Of a stretch of 64,000 bases of DNA, positions 35,852-43,865 are shown one piece after another. The translations under genes and the position numbers were made by a program. The notes below the pieces were generated by a model. It was not told where the DNA came from and searched no databases. It was given only the letters and a program-made list of their open reading frames with translations. The stretch is taken from positions 55,890 through 119,889 of the forward strand of contig NZ_JAGGOK010000042.1 of the NCBI RefSeq assembly GCF_018614615.1, in the 5' to 3' direction. This DNA comes from Streptomyces sp. ISL-100. GTDB lineage: Bacteria; Actinomycetota; Actinomycetes; Streptomycetales; Streptomycetaceae. The stretch's first letter is position 1; each line of letters starts with the position of its first letter.

Positions 35852-36832
35852 CTATTGCGCGGTGGTGATCCGCACCTCTGCGGAGCCGTTCTGCGCGTTT
35901 CCGGACTGCCATGGCTGTCCGGAATCACCTGAATCGCCGGTGGCCCACACGCGGCCGGCGTAGGCGACCTCTTCGATGTGGAGCTCGGCGGCGTGGGCGA
36001 CGGCCCAGTGCGCCAGCTCCCAGCCGCGCCGGTCGCCGGCGGTGCTGCCGGACGTCGCTGCCTGCGCGGCGGGTACGGGCACGGTCACGGTCGCGGCGGC
36101 CGGGGTGCTGCCGAGCTTCGCGCTTGCACCGGCTGCGCCTGCCGTGCCCGTTTCGTCCTGGGATCCGGCGGCCTGGGCCTTGGGCAGTACATCGGGCCCG
36201 AAGTCCCGTATCAGCGCGGCCCGTACGTCGTCCGGCTTCCCCGGCTGCGCGTCGCGCGGCGCCGAGCAGGTCAGCGACGCGGGCGCCCGCCCGGTGAGCG
36301 CGGCGGCCAGCAGCGCCGCGTCCGGCTCGTGCTTCGCGTACGCCTGCGGGAAACCACTGCGCTGGACGCGCTGGGCGGCGACGGTCAGCGGCAGCCGGGA
36401 GTAACCGGGGACCTTCTCCAGGTGCTCGTAGAACTTCTCGGACGAGTAACCGGGATCGAGGATCTGCTTCGGCGTGCCCCAGCCCTGCGAGGGACGCTGC
36501 TGGAAAAGGCCGAGCGAGTCGCGGTCGCCGTACTTGATGTTGCGCAGCGCCGACTCCTGGAGCGCGGTCGCGAGCGCGATCGTCACTGCCCGCTCCGGCA
36601 GCCCGCGCGACGTGCCGACAGCGGAGATCTTCGCGGCGTTGACCGCCTGCTCGGGGCTGAGCTCGTACGTCGTCCCGTCGCCCTCGGCGGAGCGCACGGT
36701 GCAGCGCGGTGCGCCCCCGCCGCCGGTCACGTACTGCGCCACCAGATACCCGGCCAGCGCGAGCAGCACGGCGACACCCGCCGCGATGCGCAGGGGGCGG
36801 CCGCGAGTTACGGAAGAGGTGGACTCAGGCAC
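35852..36832 (-). CDS. Membrane-anchored lysozyme-like / lytic transglycosylase-like protein
   Basis: This 326-aa protein has an N-terminal transmembrane anchor (residues about 14-33). The domain that follows resembles the lysozyme fold: ATALQESALRNIKYGDRDSL then GLFQQRPSQGWGTPKQI. The Glu in LQESAL is the probable catalytic acid, and LFQQR...GWG is the usual second motif. A long Ala/Thr linker and a C-terminal segment (WELAHWAVAHAAELHIEEVAY) suggest a second domain that acts on the wall. It starts at GTG 36832. The ends of the family are poorly annotated and the enzymatic activity is inferred. Confidence 0.75.
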   Translation of the reverse strand: MPESTSSVTRGRPLRIAAGVAVLLALAGYLVAQYVTGGGGAPRCTVRSAEGDGTTYELSPEQAVNAAKISAVGTSRGLPERAVTIALATALQESALRNIKYGDRDSLGLFQQRPSQGWGTPKQILDPGYSSEKFYEHLEKVPGYSRLPLTVAAQRVQRSGFPQAYAKHEPDAALLAAALTGRAPASLTCSAPRDAQPGKPDDVRAALIRDFGPDVLPKAQAAGSQDETGTAGAAGASAKLGSTPAAATVTVPVPAAQAATSGSTAGDRRGWELAHWAVAHAAELHIEEVAYAGRVWATGDSGDSGQPWQSGNAQNGSAEVRITTAQ

Positions 36833-36918
36833 GCTGCCTAAGGTACTGGAGGCCGTTCCCGGCCTGCCGGGGGGACGACCCCGTCGCCTTCCGGCCGGGG
36901 ACGGTTAGGCTCGTGGGC

Positions 36919-37998
36919 ATGGCCGAAACACCGCTTGACCTCTTCCAGGACGCCCCCGCGCTGACCGCCCGGCTCATCGACTTCCCGTCGGTGAGCGGCA
37001 GCGAGAAGGCCCTCGCCGACGCCGTCGAAGAGGCGCTGCGCGCACTGCCGCACCTCACCGTCGACCGGTACGGCAACAACGTGGTGGCCCGTACGAACCT
37101 GGGGCGCGCCGAGCGAGTCGTGCTGGCCGGGCACATCGACACCGTCCCGATCGCCGACAACGTGCCGTCCAGGCTCGACGAGAACGGCATCCTGTGGGGC
37201 TGCGGTACGAGCGACATGAAGTCCGGGGTCGCCGTTCAGCTGCGTATCGCCGCGACCGTCCCCGAACCCAACCGGGACCTGACCTTCGTCTTCTACGACA
37301 ACGAAGAGGTCGCCGCGCACCTGAACGGCCTCGGGCACATCGCCGATGCCCATCCCGACTGGCTGACGGGCGACTTCGCCGTACTCCTCGAACCGTCCGA
37401 CGGGCAGGTCGAGGGAGGCTGCCAGGGCACGCTGCGGGTGCTGCTGCGGACGGTGGGGGAGCGGGCGCACTCGGCGCGAAGCTGGATGGGCTCCAACGCC
37501 ATTCACACGGCGGCGCCGATCCTGGCCCGCCTGGCGGCGTACGAGCCTCGGCGGCCCGTGATCGACGGCCTGGAGTACCGCGAGGGTCTCAACGCCGTCG
37601 CGATCGAGGGCGGTGTCGCGGGCAACGTCATCCCCGACGCGTGCACGGTGACGGTCAACTTCCGTTACGCGCCGGACCGCAGCGAGGCCCAGGCGCTCGC
37701 GCACGTACGCGAGGTCTTCGCGGGCTGCGACATCGCGGAGTTCGTCGTGGACGACCACTCCGGGGCCGCTCTGCCCGGCCTTTCGCATCCGGCCGCCGCG
37801 GCGTTCATGGCGGCGGTGGGCGGCACCGCGCAGCCCAAGTTCGGCTGGACCGACGTCTCGCGCTTCAGCGCGGTCGGGGTTCCGGCGGTCAATTACGGTC
37901 CGGGGAACCCGCTTCTCGCGCACAAGCGGGACGAGCACGTGGCCGTCGAGCGAATCACGCACTGCGAGGAGCGACTTCGCGCCTGGCTGACTGCCTGA
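36919..37998 (+). CDS. dapE: Succinyl-diaminopimelate desuccinylase
   Basis: This 359-aa M20 metallopeptidase-family enzyme hydrolyses N-succinyl-LL-DAP to LL-DAP and succinate in the succinylase branch of lysine/peptidoglycan synthesis. Dinuclear zinc ligands are visible: AGHIDTVP (His and Asp), GTSDMKSG (bridging Asp), the EE pair in YDNEEVAAH, and the C-terminal His in LLAHKRDEHV. The dimerisation domain lies around residues 175-290. ATG 36919 is chosen (MAETPLDL); an in-frame GTG at 36913 is an alternative. The gene is divergent from the lysozyme-like gene. Confidence 0.93.
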   Translation: MAETPLDLFQDAPALTARLIDFPSVSGSEKALADAVEEALRALPHLTVDRYGNNVVARTNLGRAERVVLAGHIDTVPIADNVPSRLDENGILWGCGTSDMKSGVAVQLRIAATVPEPNRDLTFVFYDNEEVAAHLNGLGHIADAHPDWLTGDFAVLLEPSDGQVEGGCQGTLRVLLRTVGERAHSARSWMGSNAIHTAAPILARLAAYEPRRPVIDGLEYREGLNAVAIEGGVAGNVIPDACTVTVNFRYAPDRSEAQALAHVREVFAGCDIAEFVVDDHSGAALPGLSHPAAAAFMAAVGGTAQPKFGWTDVSRFSAVGVPAVNYGPGNPLLAHKRDEHVAVERITHCEERLRAWLTA

Positions 37999-38066
37999 AT
38001 TTCACTGTTCGTCACGTGTGTGGACCTACGCTGTCCGGACAATGTTCGGCACGGAGGGAGTACGGC

Positions 38067-38816
38067 ATGGCGATTCCTGAAGAGGAGCGGGTACCGGAAG
38101 AGCAGCGTCTGGGGCCTGTGGTGCGCCGCGGCGACCAGATCCAGCCGGGCACGACCGACCAGCGGCTGCTGGACTCCAACGGCGATACCAGCTGGGTGCA
38201 CACGGACCCGTGGCGGGTCATGCGGATGCAGGCGGAGCTGGTGGACGGTTTCGGCGCCCTCGCCGAACTGCCGCCCGCCATCAGCGTCTTCGGCTCGGCG
38301 CGCACGCGGCCCGGCACGCCCGACTACGAAGCGGGCGTGGAACTCGGCAGGGGGCTGGCCGAAGCCGGGTTCGCGGTGATCACGGGCGGTGGTCCGGGCG
38401 CGATGGAGGCGGCGAACAAGGGGGCGCGGGATGCGAGGGGCATCTCGGTCGGGCTCGGGATCGAGCTGCCCTTCGAGCAGGGCATCAACCCGCACGTCGA
38501 CATCGGCGTGAACTTCCGCTACTTCTTCGTCCGAAAAATCATGTTTGTGAAGTACGCGCACGGCTTCGTGGTCCTGCCGGGCGGACTCGGCACGCTGGAC
38601 GAGCTCTTCGAGGCCCTGACGCTGGTCCAGACCCGCAAGGTCACGCGCTTCCCGATCGTGCTCTTCGGTACGGCGTACTGGGGCGGGTTGGTGGACTGGC
38701 TGCGCGACACGGTGATCGCGCAGGGGAAGGCGTCGGAGCGGGATCTGCTGCTGTTCCACGTGACGGACAGCGTGGACGAAGCGGTGGCGCTGGTCTCGAA
38801 GGAGTCGGAGAGGTAG
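38067..38816 (+). CDS. LOG-family (TIGR00730) Rossmann-fold nucleotide hydrolase
   Basis: This 249-aa protein has the lysine-decarboxylase-like LOG motif PGGLGTLDEL, with an upstream GGGPGAMEAANKGA phosphate-binding loop and a conserved RK pair (YFFVRKIMF). LOG enzymes release ribose phosphate from cytokinin-type or other nucleotides; the old name lysine decarboxylase is misleading. CGGAGGGAG precedes ATG 38067. The dapE-LOG-folP2 order is shared with M. tuberculosis. An N-terminal extension of about 70 residues precedes the domain. Confidence 0.9.
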   Translation: MAIPEEERVPEEQRLGPVVRRGDQIQPGTTDQRLLDSNGDTSWVHTDPWRVMRMQAELVDGFGALAELPPAISVFGSARTRPGTPDYEAGVELGRGLAEAGFAVITGGGPGAMEAANKGARDARGISVGLGIELPFEQGINPHVDIGVNFRYFFVRKIMFVKYAHGFVVLPGGLGTLDELFEALTLVQTRKVTRFPIVLFGTAYWGGLVDWLRDTVIAQGKASERDLLLFHVTDSVDEAVALVSKESER

Positions 38817-38857
38817 CACTGCGGGCCCTTGCCGCTGCGCGGGCGCTCTCAGCCCCG

Positions 38858-38940
38858 CCGGCGTTTGAGGAGCGGGGTCCGGGGCGGGCGCCCCCACGCG
38901 GCGGAGCCGCAAAAATGTCACAGCCGGGAAGGGGCGGGGC
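38858..38940. repeat. Copy of the dispersed 3'-end repeat
   Basis: GCCGGCGTTTGAGGAGCG at 38860-38877 matches one inner arm of the 18139-18317 repeat. CACGCGGCGGAGCCGCAAAA at 38896-38915 and CCGGGAAGGGGCGGGG match the 24976-25033 copy. It lies in the 127-nt convergent gap between the LOG and folP2 genes and probably ends transcription. Confidence 0.75.
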
Positions 38941-38943
38941 GGC

Positions 38944-39804
38944 TCAGGCCAGCCCCCGCCGCGCCACCGCCGGGGCCCGGTGGCCCGCAATCGACGCCAC
39001 CATGTCCAGCACCTGCCGCGTCTCCGCAACCTCGTGCACCCGATAGACCTGCGCCCCCAGCCACGCCGAAACCGCCGTCGTCGCGAGCGTCCCCACCACC
39101 CGCTCTTTGACCGGCCGGTCAAGCGTCTCGCCGACGAAGTCCTTGTTGGACAGCGAGACCAGGACAGGGCGGCCCGTCGCCACCATCTCGCCCAGCCGCC
39201 GCGTCGCCTCAAGGCTGTGCCGGGTGTTCTTGCCGAAGTCGTGTCCCGGGTCGATCAGGATCGCGTCGCGCCGTACGCCCAGCTTCTCCGCCCGCTCCGC
39301 CAGCCCGACGGTCACGTCGAGGATGTCCGCCATCACGTCCTCGTACGTGACCCGGTGCGGCCGCGTCCGCGGCTCCGCGCCGCCCGCGTGCGTACACACC
39401 AGGCCCACGTCATAACGGGCCGCGACCTCCGCCAGCCGGGGATCGACGCCGCCCCACGCGTCGTTCAGCAGGTCCGCCCCCACCTCGCAGACCGCCTCAC
39501 CCACCTCGTGCCGCCACGTGTCGACGCTGATCACCACGTCCGGGTGCCGCCGGCGCACCTCGGCCACGAAACCGACCGTGCGCCGCGCTTCCTCGGCGGC
39601 GCTCACTTCTTCGCCCGGCCCGGCTTTCACGCCGCCGATGTCGATGATGGCGGCCCCCTCCGACACCGCCTGCTCGACGCGGGCGAGCGCGGGCTCGTCG
39701 TGGAACGTCGCCCCCTGGTCGTAGAACGAATCCGGGGTCCGGTTCACGATTGCCATGATCACCGGCTCGTGCGCTCCGAACTCGCGCTGTCCCAGCCTGA
39801 GCAC
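38944..39804 (-). CDS. folP2: Dihydropteroate synthase-like protein (FolP2 type)
   Basis: This 286-aa TIM-barrel protein is of the DHPS family. The signature is MAIVNRTPDSFYDQGATF instead of the usual LNVTPDSFSDGG form, and the pterin-site segments IDIGGVKAGPG and DPGHDFGKN are altered. These features match the FolP2 paralogue, whose M. tuberculosis member (Rv1207) lacks DHPS activity. It also sits in the same place, after LOG and before tag. It starts at GTG 39804 behind GAGGAGG. A true folate role is therefore doubtful. Confidence 0.82.
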   Translation of the reverse strand: MLRLGQREFGAHEPVIMAIVNRTPDSFYDQGATFHDEPALARVEQAVSEGAAIIDIGGVKAGPGEEVSAAEEARRTVGFVAEVRRRHPDVVISVDTWRHEVGEAVCEVGADLLNDAWGGVDPRLAEVAARYDVGLVCTHAGGAEPRTRPHRVTYEDVMADILDVTVGLAERAEKLGVRRDAILIDPGHDFGKNTRHSLEATRRLGEMVATGRPVLVSLSNKDFVGETLDRPVKERVVGTLATTAVSAWLGAQVYRVHEVAETRQVLDMVASIAGHRAPAVARRGLA

Positions 39805-39909
39805 CGTGTTTCCTCCTCGCGTCGGTCGCCTGCGACCTTAACTGTCAGTGCCGCATGGCACGATCGGGACTGGACAGTTTCCGCTTTGCGCGTGCCCCGG
39901 GGAGACCTC

Positions 39910-40290
39910 GTGTTCTTGTTCTTGGTTGTGGCGATGGTGGTCGTGGTCGCCGCGGTCACCCTCGCTGTGGTCGGCGGAGGCGGCGGCGACAGCGGCGGGG
40001 TGCTGCCCGAAGCGGTGCCCGAACGCCTGGTGGACCCGCTGCCCGCGACGCGCCCGGTGGGCCGCGCCGACGTCGAGGCGCTGCGCCTGCCGCAGGCCCC
40101 CCGCGGCTACCGGATGGCCGACGTCGACGACGTGCTCGGCCGCCTCGGCGCCGAGCTGGCCTGGCGGGACGCGCGGATCGCCGAGCTGGAGGCCGCGCTG
40201 GCCGGTGTCCAGGCCAGGGCGGTCGGCGGCGCGGACCTCTTCAAGGACGACCGCCTCAGAAACGAGCCGGACGAGGGGCCGCAGTCATGA
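39910..40290 (+). CDS. Single-pass membrane protein with DivIVA-like motif
   Basis: This 126-aa protein starts at GTG 39910 (GGGGAG upstream). An N-terminal transmembrane helix (FLFLVVAMVVVVAAVTLAVV) leads into a Gly run. A short cytoplasmic domain includes GYRMADVDDVLGRLGAELAWRD, the DivIVA-type helix start, followed by coiled coil (IAELEAALAGVQ). It overlaps tag by 4 nt (ATGA). A polarity or cell-wall-scaffold role is conceivable but not shown. Confidence 0.8.
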   Translation: MFLFLVVAMVVVVAAVTLAVVGGGGGDSGGVLPEAVPERLVDPLPATRPVGRADVEALRLPQAPRGYRMADVDDVLGRLGAELAWRDARIAELEAALAGVQARAVGGADLFKDDRLRNEPDEGPQS

Positions 40291-40880
40291 TCGGCGGAGT
40301 CGATCCGGGCCCGGACGGCGGCCTGCGCTGCCCGTGGGGCCTGTCCACCAAGGAATACGTCGCGTACCACGACGAGGAGTGGGGCCGCCCGGTCCACGGC
40401 GACGACGCGCTGTACGAACGCCTCTGCCTGGAGGCTTTCCAGTCCGGTCTGTCCTGGCTGACGATCCTGCGCCGGCGCGAGGGTTTCCGTACCGCCTTCG
40501 CCGGTTTCAAGATCGCATCGGTGGCGAGCTTCACCGACGAGGACGCCGCGCGCCTGCTCGCCGACCCCGGGATCATCCGCAACCGCGCCAAGATCGAGGC
40601 GACCCTCGCCAATGCCAGGACGCTCGCCGGCTGGCAGGCCGGCGAGCTGGACACCCTGATCTGGTCGTACGCCCCGGACCCCGCGACGCGCCCGGCCCCG
40701 CGGACGATCTCGGACGTTCCCGCGATCATTCCGGAGTCCGTCGCGCTGTCCAAGGCGCTCAAGAAGCGCGGCATACGTTTCGTCGGCCCGACGACGGCGT
40801 ACGCGCTGATGCAGGCGTGCGGTCTCGTCGACGACCACCTCGCACAGTGCGTGGCGCGCGGCGGGGCGGCGCGGGCCTAG
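40287..40880 (+). CDS. tag: DNA-3-methyladenine glycosylase I
   Basis: This 197-aa base-excision repair enzyme removes 3-methyladenine. Zinc ligands expected from E. coli Tag are present: Cys15 (LRCPW), His28 (YHDEEWG), His184 and Cys188 (DDHLAQC). The helix-hairpin-helix core SGLSWLTILRRREGFR is also intact. It is translationally coupled to the preceding gene (ATGA). Confidence 0.93.
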   Translation: MIGGVDPGPDGGLRCPWGLSTKEYVAYHDEEWGRPVHGDDALYERLCLEAFQSGLSWLTILRRREGFRTAFAGFKIASVASFTDEDAARLLADPGIIRNRAKIEATLANARTLAGWQAGELDTLIWSYAPDPATRPAPRTISDVPAIIPESVALSKALKKRGIRFVGPTTAYALMQACGLVDDHLAQCVARGGAARA

Positions 40881-40907
40881 CGGGACCGGCGTGCTGTCAC
40901 CGGGCTG

Positions 40908-41708
40908 TCACCGGCCGACGTACTGCGGCTTCTCCTTCGCGATGAACGCCTGCACCGCGATGGTGTGGTCCTGCGACGCGCCCGCCTTCGCCTGCAGTTC
41001 GTCCTCCTTTTCGAGGGTCTCGCCGAGGGTGTGGCCCGCGCCGTACGCCAGGGACTCCTTCAGGGCGGCGTACGCAAGTGTGGGGCCGGCGGCCAGCGTG
41101 CGGGCGACGGCCGCGGCCTCGGCGGCCAGGTCGGCGGCGGGCACCAGCTTGTTGGCGATGCCCAGGTCGAACGCCTCCTGTGCGGAGATCGAGCGCGGGA
41201 AAAGCAGCAGGTCGGCGGCGCGGCTCTGGCCGATCAGGCGCGGCAGCGTCCACGAGACCCCCGAGTCGGCGGTCAGCGCGACCCCGGCGAAGGACGTGTT
41301 GAAGGCGGCCGTGTCGGCGACGACCCGGTAGTCGGCGGCGAACGCGAAGCCCGCACCGGCGCCCGCGGCGACACCGTTGACCCCGGCGACGACGGGCTTC
41401 GGCATCTCGGTCAGGGCCCGCACGATGGGGTTGTAGTGCTCGCGCACCGTGCTCATGGTCTGGCCGGAGCCCGACTCGCGGTCGGCGGCGAGCGAGGAGA
41501 TGTGCTCCTTGAGGTCCTGGCCCACGCAGAACGCCCGGCCGGTGGCGGTCAGCAGGACCGCCCGTACCGCCGGGTCGGCCGCCGCGGCCTGCACCGCGTC
41601 TCTCAGGGCGACCTTTGCCTCGGTGTTCATGGCGTTCATGGCGTCGGGACGATTGATCGTGATCGTCGCGAGTCCGTCGGTCACCTCGTAGAGCACGGTG
41701 TCGGCCAT
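40908..41708 (-). CDS. Enoyl-CoA hydratase/isomerase family protein
   Basis: This 266-aa crotonase-fold protein has the oxyanion-hole segments RAFCVGQDLKEH and NGVAAGAGAGFAFAADYRV. The usual second catalytic Glu of hydratases is not obvious at GVSWTLPRLIG, so it could be a PaaG-type isomerase rather than a hydratase. AAGGGGA precedes ATG 41708. The physiological pathway is unclear. Confidence 0.87.
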   Translation of the reverse strand: MADTVLYEVTDGLATITINRPDAMNAMNTEAKVALRDAVQAAAADPAVRAVLLTATGRAFCVGQDLKEHISSLAADRESGSGQTMSTVREHYNPIVRALTEMPKPVVAGVNGVAAGAGAGFAFAADYRVVADTAAFNTSFAGVALTADSGVSWTLPRLIGQSRAADLLLFPRSISAQEAFDLGIANKLVPAADLAAEAAAVARTLAAGPTLAYAALKESLAYGAGHTLGETLEKEDELQAKAGASQDHTIAVQAFIAKEKPQYVGR

Positions 41709-42022
41709 TGATGGGTCCCCTTTTGCGGCTTGGGCAGGCATGTTGTGCCCAGCATGGCGGAGATCACCGGGGCTGCACATGTGACCTGCGTCTAACGATG
41801 TGAGGTCGGTGGGGGCCCGGCGGCGGCGAAGTATCGCAGGCTGACCGCCGAATTGAGTGGTTTTGAGAGAGCGCGTTGCACAAGCGATGCCGAGCGATGT
41901 TGGTCATTGGGGTCCGCCATGCGGGATAATGACCTGGAAGCAATGTGTTCGATGCCGGTGACACAGCTGCCCGACACGGGGCCGCCGGCTGCGATGAGCT
42001 GGTTTCAGGAAGGGGAACGAGC
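41709..42022. other. Divergent intergenic region before the DUF3117 gene
   Basis: This 314-nt region separates the enoyl-CoA hydratase (minus strand) and DUF3117 (plus strand) genes. GATAAT at 41935-41940 is a good -10 match for a plus-strand promoter; no well-spaced -35 accompanies it. The segment 41840-41945 is notably AT-rich. I see no gene. Confidence 0.45.
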
Positions 42023-42190
42023 ATGGCGGCCATGAAGCCGCGAACGGGCGACGGCCCGCTCGAGGTGACCAAGGAGGGGCGGGGCATCGTCATGCGCGTT
42101 CCGCTCGAAGGCGGCGGACGACTTGTCGTCGAGCTGACTCCGGATGAGGCCGATGCGCTCGGCGACGCTCTGAAGAAGGTCGTCGGCTGA
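42023..42190 (+). CDS. DUF3117 small conserved protein
   Basis: This 55-aa protein reads MAAMKPRTGDGPLEVTKEGR at its start, then a two-strand core and ends DALGDALKKVV. It is the DUF3117 family, nearly universal in actinobacteria (Rv1211 in M. tuberculosis). AGGAAGGGG precedes the ATG. No biochemical function is known. A strong hairpin follows, so it is probably a short monocistronic mRNA. Confidence 0.92.
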   Translation: MAAMKPRTGDGPLEVTKEGRGIVMRVPLEGGGRLVVELTPDEADALGDALKKVVG

Positions 42191-42211
42191 CGCGGAAGCG
42201 CCCAAACTTTT

Positions 42212-42248
42212 CACTGCCCCGGTACGCCGCAAGCGTGCCGGGGCAGTG
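42212..42248 (+). terminator. Terminator of the DUF3117 gene
   Basis: A 16-bp stem (42212-42227 with 42233-42248) with one G-T pair and a CGCAA loop. It lies 21 nt after the stop, between convergent genes. Confidence 0.85.
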
Positions 42249-42277
42249 CTATGTGCGGGGGGGTCTGCCGGCCCCGG

Positions 42278-42943
42278 TCAGCTGCGGCGTACTCCGCAGA
42301 GCAGGCCGTCGCCCACCGGGAGCAGCGTAGGGACGAGCCGGTGGCTCTCGCGCACCTCGCGCAGCAGCTCGCGCAGGCGCAGGACCTCCGGCGGCTGCGC
42401 CGCGGAGTCGACCGTGCGGCCGTCGGCGAAAACGCCCTCGAACACGACGATTCCGCCGGGCTTCAGAAGGCGCAACGATTCAGCGAGGTAGTCCATGTAC
42501 TCGAGACGGTCGCCGTCGCAGAAGACGATGTCGTACCCGCCGTCGGCGAGGCGGGGGAGTACGTCCAGGGCGTTCCCGGGGATGAAGCGCGCGCGATTCG
42601 CGGCGTAGCCGGCCGCTCGGAACGCCTCACGGGCGAACTGCTGCCACTCCGGTTCCGGGTCCACCGTGGTGAGTACGCCGTCGGGCCGCATCCCGCTGAG
42701 CAGATAGATGCCGGAAACGCCCGTACCCGTACCGATTTCGGCCACCGCCTTGGCGTCCGCGGTGGCAGCGAGAAGCCGCAGCGCGGCACCGGTTCCCGGT
42801 GACACCGGGCGGAGTCCTGCCTCCCGGGCCCGATCACGCGCCCAGTGCAGGGCTTCGTCCTCGGCGACATAGGCGTCGGCGAACGCCCAGTTCGTCTGCC
42901 GGTTGGCGGTAATGGCCCTCTCCTGTCCCCGTAGTTGGCGCAC
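42278..42943 (-). CDS. O-methyltransferase family protein (SAM-dependent)
   Basis: This 221-aa protein belongs to the caffeoyl-CoA/catechol O-methyltransferase family: motif I EIGTGTGVSGIYLL, acidic VDPEPE, and FCDGDRLEYMDYL for metal and substrate. Its partner in M. tuberculosis (Rv1220c) is likewise divergent from sigE. The start is uncertain. GTG 42943 gives MRQLRGQERAITANRQT but lacks a Shine-Dalgarno. AGGAGAGG lies just upstream of an in-frame ATT at 42910 (ITANRQT), so initiation may occur at that codon. Confidence 0.87.
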   Translation of the reverse strand: MRQLRGQERAITANRQTNWAFADAYVAEDEALHWARDRAREAGLRPVSPGTGAALRLLAATADAKAVAEIGTGTGVSGIYLLSGMRPDGVLTTVDPEPEWQQFAREAFRAAGYAANRARFIPGNALDVLPRLADGGYDIVFCDGDRLEYMDYLAESLRLLKPGGIVVFEGVFADGRTVDSAAQPPEVLRLRELLREVRESHRLVPTLLPVGDGLLCGVRRS

Positions 42944-42966
42944 CCGTGACTGTATCCGCTGACGTC

Positions 42967-42994
42967 GGGAACCCGCAGATGGGACCGGGCGTTG
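42967..42994 (+). promoter_or_regulatory. ECF-type promoter of the sigma factor gene
   Basis: GGGAACC at 42967-42973 and CGTTG at 42990-42994 are separated by 17 nt between GGAAC and CGTTG. This matches the GGAAC / SGTTG consensus of sigma-E/sigma-H/SigR-type ECF promoters. It lies 20 nt before the sigma gene ATG, suggesting autoregulation. Confidence 0.55.
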
Positions 42995-43013
42995 AAAGAG
43001 GACAGGGGGAGAC

Positions 43014-43865
43014 ATGGATCAGGACCGCATGCGGCTTCCAAATTCGCGTAAAGATGCTTATCCGGAGCTAACGGGCGAGGTGGCTATGGTAGGGGCTCCA
43101 CTGGACACCACCAGAGCCGATAGGGGAGGTGCGGCTGCGCCTGTGGATCGGGGAGGAGTGCTGCGGCGCTTTCTCAGGTCGGCGGGTGAGCCGAAATCCG
43201 TGACCGACATTGCTGACCGCACACCTTCCACGTACTCCGCGCAGACCGCGACGTTCGCCTCAGATGCGGAATCTCAGGCGTGGACCCCTCCCACTTGGGA
43301 GGAGATCGTCAGCACGCACAGTGGTCGCGTCTACCGCCTTGCCTACCGCCTGACCGGTAATCAGCACGACGCCGAGGATCTCACCCAAGAGGTGTTCGTC
43401 CGCGTCTTCCGGTCGTTGTCGACGTACACGCCCGGCACCTTCGAGGGCTGGCTGCACCGCATCACGACCAACCTGTTCCTGGACATGGTCCGCCGCAAGC
43501 AGCGCATCCGCTTCGACGCGCTCGGCGACGACGCGGCCGAGCGGCTGCCGAGCCGCGAGCCGTCCCCGCAGCAGGTCTTCAACGACACCCACTTCGACGC
43601 GGACGTGCAGCAGGCGCTGGACACCCTCGCCCCCGAGTTCCGTGCGGCGGTCGTGCTCTGCGACATCGAAGGCCTGTCGTACGAGGAGATCGCCGCGACG
43701 CTGGGCGTCAAGCTCGGGACCGTACGCAGCCGGATCCACCGTGGTCGCTCCCACCTGCGCAAGGCTCTGCAGCACCGGTCTCCCGAGGCGCGTGCCGAGC
43801 AGCGCTCGCTCGCGAGCGTGGGCAGCGGCGTCACCGTGGTGGGCGGAGAGGGCGGAGTCGAGTGA
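43014..43865 (+). CDS. sigE: ECF sigma factor, SigE type (cf. M. tuberculosis SigE)
   Basis: This 283-aa sigma-70-family protein has an unusually long N-terminal extension of about 95 residues. Region 2 holds HSGRVYRLAYRLTGNQHDAED and LTQEVFVRVFRSLSTY. Region 4 is LAPEFRAAVVLCDIEGLSYEEIAATLGVKLGT then VRSRIHRGRSHL. It overlaps the anti-sigma gene by 4 nt (GTGA), and htrA and tatB follow, exactly the sigE-rseA-htrA-tatB order of M. tuberculosis. The ribosome-binding site is AGGGGGA. It is not the S. coelicolor sigE (cell-wall CseBC system) gene. An ECF promoter lies upstream. Confidence 0.9.
   Translation: MDQDRMRLPNSRKDAYPELTGEVAMVGAPLDTTRADRGGAAAPVDRGGVLRRFLRSAGEPKSVTDIADRTPSTYSAQTATFASDAESQAWTPPTWEEIVSTHSGRVYRLAYRLTGNQHDAEDLTQEVFVRVFRSLSTYTPGTFEGWLHRITTNLFLDMVRRKQRIRFDALGDDAAERLPSREPSPQQVFNDTHFDADVQQALDTLAPEFRAAVVLCDIEGLSYEEIAATLGVKLGTVRSRIHRGRSHLRKALQHRSPEARAEQRSLASVGSGVTVVGGEGGVE

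Noticed and set aside
41853..42035. A 60-codon plus-strand gene upstream of the DUF3117 gene
   Set aside because: No ribosome-binding site, poor codon bias, and it overlaps the DUF3117 start in another frame.
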